A stretch of 64,000 nucleotides of DNA, taken from the NCBI GenBank assembly GCA_033085395.1, contig JANQBS010000173.1:1-64000 (forward strand), in the 5' to 3' direction. The position numbers and the translations under genes are program-made. The notes under the pieces were generated by a model. It was not told the origin of the DNA and ran no database searches. It saw nothing but the letters and a program-made list of their open reading frames with translations. Below are positions 59,880-64,000 of the stretch, in pieces (the first letter of the stretch is position 1; the number at the start of each line of letters is the position of its first letter). The stretch is from Xanthoparmelia taractica. Its lineage: Eukaryota > Ascomycota > Lecanoromycetes > Lecanorales > Parmeliaceae.

Positions 59880-61607
59880 CAGTATGACAAAAGGTCAACG
59901 CGCCGACCGCGCAAGAGGACCTTTGCTAGCGTTTCTTGACATCAGTGGCTTCGAAGATTCTGGAGCTGCGCTCCACAGCAGCTAATACTGTCCTCAATAA
60001 CAACAAGCGCGCTTATCCTCGCTCCATCTGGATTCTTCACATCTTTTGTAAAGGGGTCTCGGACATCCCACGCTCCTTTCCCCGGCAAAGGCGAGGACAA
60101 TGCAGCTAACAACGAATTCGGACGAAGGGTTGGATAATTGTTGAAAGCTTATTTCCAGTCCATCTCGACAACGGAAGTACAAACGAAAGATGCTCTCATG
60201 GATGTGGAAATCCTCGTAAGGTTCTGTGTCTTGGTGCTTGGAGGTCCCAGACTGGGCAGAACAGCAGCTGTGTGGAGCTAACTCTCTGAGAATGCAGCTT
60301 CCTTAAGGCATACGGCTGGCATACGAGAGCCAAGCGTCAGAGTCGGAATCACTTCTCCATAATGGATTGAAGGGATGCCCACCCGAAGTCATTCTCCGGT
60401 GAACATGCTCGTCAATCCACTCATACCAACGGCCTTTCGAGTCCTGTTCGGGCAAGATGCGGTACATTGTCCTTGCTTGGGCGATTGACAGGGCTCTATG
60501 CGACATCTACCAGGAAAGGCGACTGTTGAGGCGTGTAATCAAAGAAAGGCATCGACTTGGCTGACTCGAGGATGAAATGTTACTTCGGAGAGCGACTATG
60601 TTCGATACCTGCGTGTCTAACATGAGCGGCAAAGGGTACAACATGACTCCAAGACCGTCTAGACCCGCATTCTACGGTATCTACAAGGGCCTTTTATTGG
60701 ATTATCAATATTGGAACCCTTTCTTTCATGCAACATAAGACCCAGCATGTGCAATTACATCAGCTCGTTAGCAGATGGAACTTATTTTCCTGCCCACTGT
60801 TTGATGTCAATTCTGCGAACAGGATAGATAGAAAACACTGCTGTAATTTCAGCCAAATTATAGAGAATCAAGACTATCCCGAAGAGAAAGGTGCCCAGAT
60901 ACCACTTGATTAGACACTTTTTACTGCTCTAGTATAGATAAGTCATGGATCTATGCTGTACTTATGAGAGGTTCTGGTAGGTAAGAGAAAAGCGTAAGAT
61001 GGATTTGGGGCAGTGACCGTACTCCGACGCCAAGACATTATATTGAATTTTGTGTTAGGGCTAGAGACCTAGATCAGCCACAACTTTAAAGCGACCTACT
61101 CTTGTAGCCACACTGGCTTTCCATTAAAACACTTTTACCATGTCCTTCCTACTTCTCCACCTCCTCTCCAATCAAATTGGGACTTGTTATCTATTATATC
61201 CTTGTCCAATTGCACGACGAATGTTGTAACTCAATTCGCCGTACATCGCAACGCTTCCCTTTGTACAGACACAAGACCTCTCGACTCACTACCGGCTAGT
61301 TCTCTCCTCCCCAGCTACCCACAACAGACTCTGACAATAACACAAGCCTGCATGACGCTTCAGACAACATTCAGACTCCTTCTTAAACATCATTCCCCAA
61401 ACACGGATCAACAACGTCTTCGAGCAACACCCTTACCTTCCTCAAGTGTCTGGTAAAGAGCTAGTTTAGGGCTACTCAGAGAGAGACCCAGAGAGACAGA
61501 TAGAAAAGCGCTGGGTCGTATCCCTCTGCTGAGACTCGGAACTACGAGCTCGTGTGGAGCTCTCCCACCTCCATACCTACAACATTGGTACTTAGCGGTA
61601 TACCGAA
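59880..61607. promoter_or_regulatory. Long upstream region of SNF1
   Basis: No supportable gene in 1.7 kb. A minus-strand frame at 60303-60506 (GRWYEWIDEHVHRRM) is unrecognised. The last 500 bases are pyrimidine-rich and contain short upstream frames, fitting a long 5' leader for the kinase. Confidence 0.45.
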
Positions 61608-64000
61608 ATGGCATCGGGATTCGACGATGACGAGCTCTCCATGTCACTTTCCGGCCCTGCAGCGGAGCGTCGCAATCAACGAAATGCAGCCAGACCGAGG
61701 ACAGACTCGGGCCAGACTGCTAGCCGAGTAGCCAAGGTCCCTGCCGACCGGCGGATTGCCCAGCAAATAGGCGCATACGACGTCGTACGGACACTGGGTG
61801 AAGGGTCTTTTGGCAAAGTCAAGCTGGCGACCCACCGTTTCACCAAGCAAGAGGTTGCTCTCAAGATCATATCGCGCAAGAAGCTCATATCAAGGGACAT
61901 GGCAGGAAGAGTGGAGAGAGAGATTCAATACTTGCAACTACTGAGACACCCGCATATTATAAAGTTGTACGAACACCTAGGCCTCTGTTGAGGTGAGGCA
62001 CAATAGCTGACCGTTGCAGATACACCGTAATTACAAGCCCCACAGACATCATCATGGTACTCGAATACGCGGGAGGAGAACTCTTTGACTACCTTGTGAA
62101 GCACGGGAAGATGGCAGAGACCAAGGCTCGCCGCTTTTTCCAACAAATTGTCTGTGCTGTCGAGTACTGCCATCGACACAAGATTGTCCATCGAGACCTG
62201 AAGCCAGAGAACCTCCTGCTTGATTCTGATCTCAACGTTAAAATTGCCGACTTTGGGTTGAGCAATATTATGACGGATGGCAACTTCTTGAAAACTAGCT
62301 GTGGCAGCCCGAACTATGCAGCGCCTGAGGTGATCTCGGGTAAGCTGTATGCTGGGCCAGAGGTGGACGTCTGGAGTTGCGGTGTCATACTTTACGTTTT
62401 GTTAGTCGGCCGGTTGCCATTCGATGACGACTTGATTCCGGCACTCTTCAAGAAGATAGCCACCGGCTCTTACCAGACGCCACCCTTTGTGTCCTCTGGG
62501 GCGAGGCATATCATCCATAAAATGCTGAAAGTAAACCCTGTTCAGCGTATTAGTATTCCAGACATTCGCCAGGATCCCTGGTTCAACGAAGGTCTCGAGG
62601 ATTATCTGAAGCAGCCTGTCGAGGAGTTCATCGATACGGGAGTTGATCCAAATAAGGCGATAGATCCGCGATCTTTGGCACCTGGGAAGCCACCGGCGGT
62701 GCAGGAAGAGATCCATGAATCTGTCATCGGTAAATTAGGGAAGACAATGGGTTACGCCAAGGACGATGTACAGGATGCACTCCGCAAAGATGAGCCAAAT
62801 GCGATCAAGGACGCGTATCTGATCGTAAGAGAAAACCAGATCATGCAGACTAATCGTAAGTAGCATCCTCTCTTCGACTTGCATAATGGGATTGGCCGCT
62901 GCGCTGTGCCGGCCAGATTCGTAGGCGAGGAGTGACTGACTACCTCAACAGCAAACCTCACCAATGCCCAAAATCTGGGCTACCTTGCAACCTCACCACC
63001 AGCATGGAATTCAACACCACAGCAATTTTCTTCGCCAATAGCTGAGGCTACCCAGTCCAACTTCGATAGTTTATCCACCAGTAACATTCGGCGGCTACGC
63101 GAAGCCCAACTGGACTCCGATAGCACGTATGTAGGCACTGAGCTCAACTCATCTGCCCCACAGGGTCTCATTAGCGCGTCTCGTGAAGAAGCGTCAGAGA
63201 AACCATACGTCAGCAAGATCGGTATTCTCACTACGAGTCTACCTATGTATCACAATCAGATCATGGACATGCGACGGGCAGACCAACGTCATAAGCATGC
63301 AAACGAGCAAAGCGAGTCTCTCAAACCTGAGGAGCCTGAAAAGCTCCCCAAGTTGTCACTCGATGTCGATAGCCGCGAGCAGACTAGTGAAGAGCAAGCT
63401 GAGACTGCTCGGCGTTTAAAACCACACTCTCGCTCCACCATTCAGCTTCAGGCAATTACAGCCAACGCCAATAAGGATCCCACAGGCGTCATCATGAATA
63501 CCAGCAAGACAAAAGGTAACCGTACCAAATGGCAATTTGGTATTCGAAGTAAAAGCGAGCCACTAGATGCGATCAAGTGCCTTTACAAGGCGTTGGGCTC
63601 AATGGGGGACTGCCAATGGCAGGTTGCAGAACCCCAACAGAACAAGCCTCGCGACGGTGCTCCTTATCCTGTCAACGTTACTGGAGCCACTCATCTCACC
63701 GCGGCCGAATCTACGCTTTCTGAGAGTCCTGAGAAAGAAAAGCATCATGACCGTGGTGGTCATCGCGCTCCCGCGATTGATCCTCCAGTTTCCGGCGCTG
63801 ATGATAATGCCGCTTCCGAGAGCGACCATGTTGAACCCCAACCTCCTTATGAGGACGACTCCGACAGTGAAAATGATGATGATGTCGATATCAACCACTT
63901 CCCTCCTGGCTATATACCCAAAGATCCTTGGTGCATTCATGTCCGATGGGAGAAGAAGGGCATGTCCCCGCCAGGCGTGGCCAACTCCAATTCTGCACAA
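61608..64000 (+). CDS. SNF1/AMPK alpha subunit protein kinase (partial, cut by window edge)
   Basis: Exons 61608-61966, 62020-62855 and 62952 to beyond 64000, joined in phase (introns 53 and 96 bp). The kinase domain has the Gly loop TLGEGSFGKVKLA (from about residue 62), catalytic Lys in VALKII (Lys86), HRDLKPENLL (Asp179), ADFGLSNIM (DFG 197-199) and the activation loop GNFLKTSCGSPNYAAPE with the Thr (about 212) phosphorylated by upstream kinases. The regulatory region follows, with a KTMGYAKDDVQDAL autoinhibitory UBA-like helix set, a long acidic linker and the start of the adenylate-sensor-like C-terminal domain (WQFGIRSKSEPLDAIKCLYK, DPWCIHVRWEKK). SNF1 is the catalytic subunit that derepresses alternative carbon use on glucose limitation. 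It lacks a His-rich N-terminus like that of yeast Snf1. The C-terminus is outside the window. Confidence 0.97.

Overview
This window looks like nuclear DNA of a filamentous ascomycete (Pezizomycotina). The genes carry many short GT-AG introns (about 46-150 bases) with CTRAC-type branch sites. The protein families are typical of that group: PTH11-like receptors, STAND/NACHT proteins, DUF7580, DUF7708, DUF7025-AAA, Zn2Cys6 factors and SNF1. A large AT-rich block has the dinucleotide pattern of repeat-induced point mutation (RIP). I saw no rRNA, tRNA or CRISPR. Exon joins were worked out by hand from splice signals, reading phase and family recall.

Layout. Bases 1-6500 are a RIP-degraded repeat block with retroelement relics and one TG-rich tandem-repeat island that escaped RIP. 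Bases 6500-9645 have no supportable gene. At 9646-10929 lies a DUF6604-like gene whose tail is a triplicated exon-intron module. At 12180-13671 is an intact PTH11-like receptor, followed by a gene-poor stretch and a 5'-truncated DUF4419 gene (16121-17119). Bases 18238-24351 are a metabolic island: a DHA2/AMF1-like transporter, a Dal5-like anion transporter, and a divergently transcribed TauD/TfdA-type dioxygenase.

Bases 26308-46823 are an accessory region rich in families tied to fungal nonself recognition: a degenerate ZZ zinc-finger/SH3 gene, an intact 1137-residue NACHT protein, a patatin-like gene with a lost catalytic serine and two frameshifts, a DUF7580-like protein, a DUF7025-AAA ATPase with an in-frame TAG, a 664-bp foldback element flanked by TTAA, and a DUF7708-like protein with an in-frame TAG. 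Then come a Zn2Cys6 regulator, a peroxisomal dienoyl-CoA isomerase, an SRPK-like kinase with a frameshift, a TIR element with a second inverted-repeat pair inside it, and a decayed second PTH11-like gene.

The right end (56784-64000) is more core-like: a six-exon BBE-type flavoenzyme, a conserved fungal protein with a mitochondrial-like N-terminus, and the 5' part of SNF1, cut by the window edge. The most interesting features are the NACHT/patatin/DUF7580 cluster with disabled members, the triplicated exon-intron module, the recurrence of TAG as the in-frame stop in several genes, and the TTAA-flanked foldback element.
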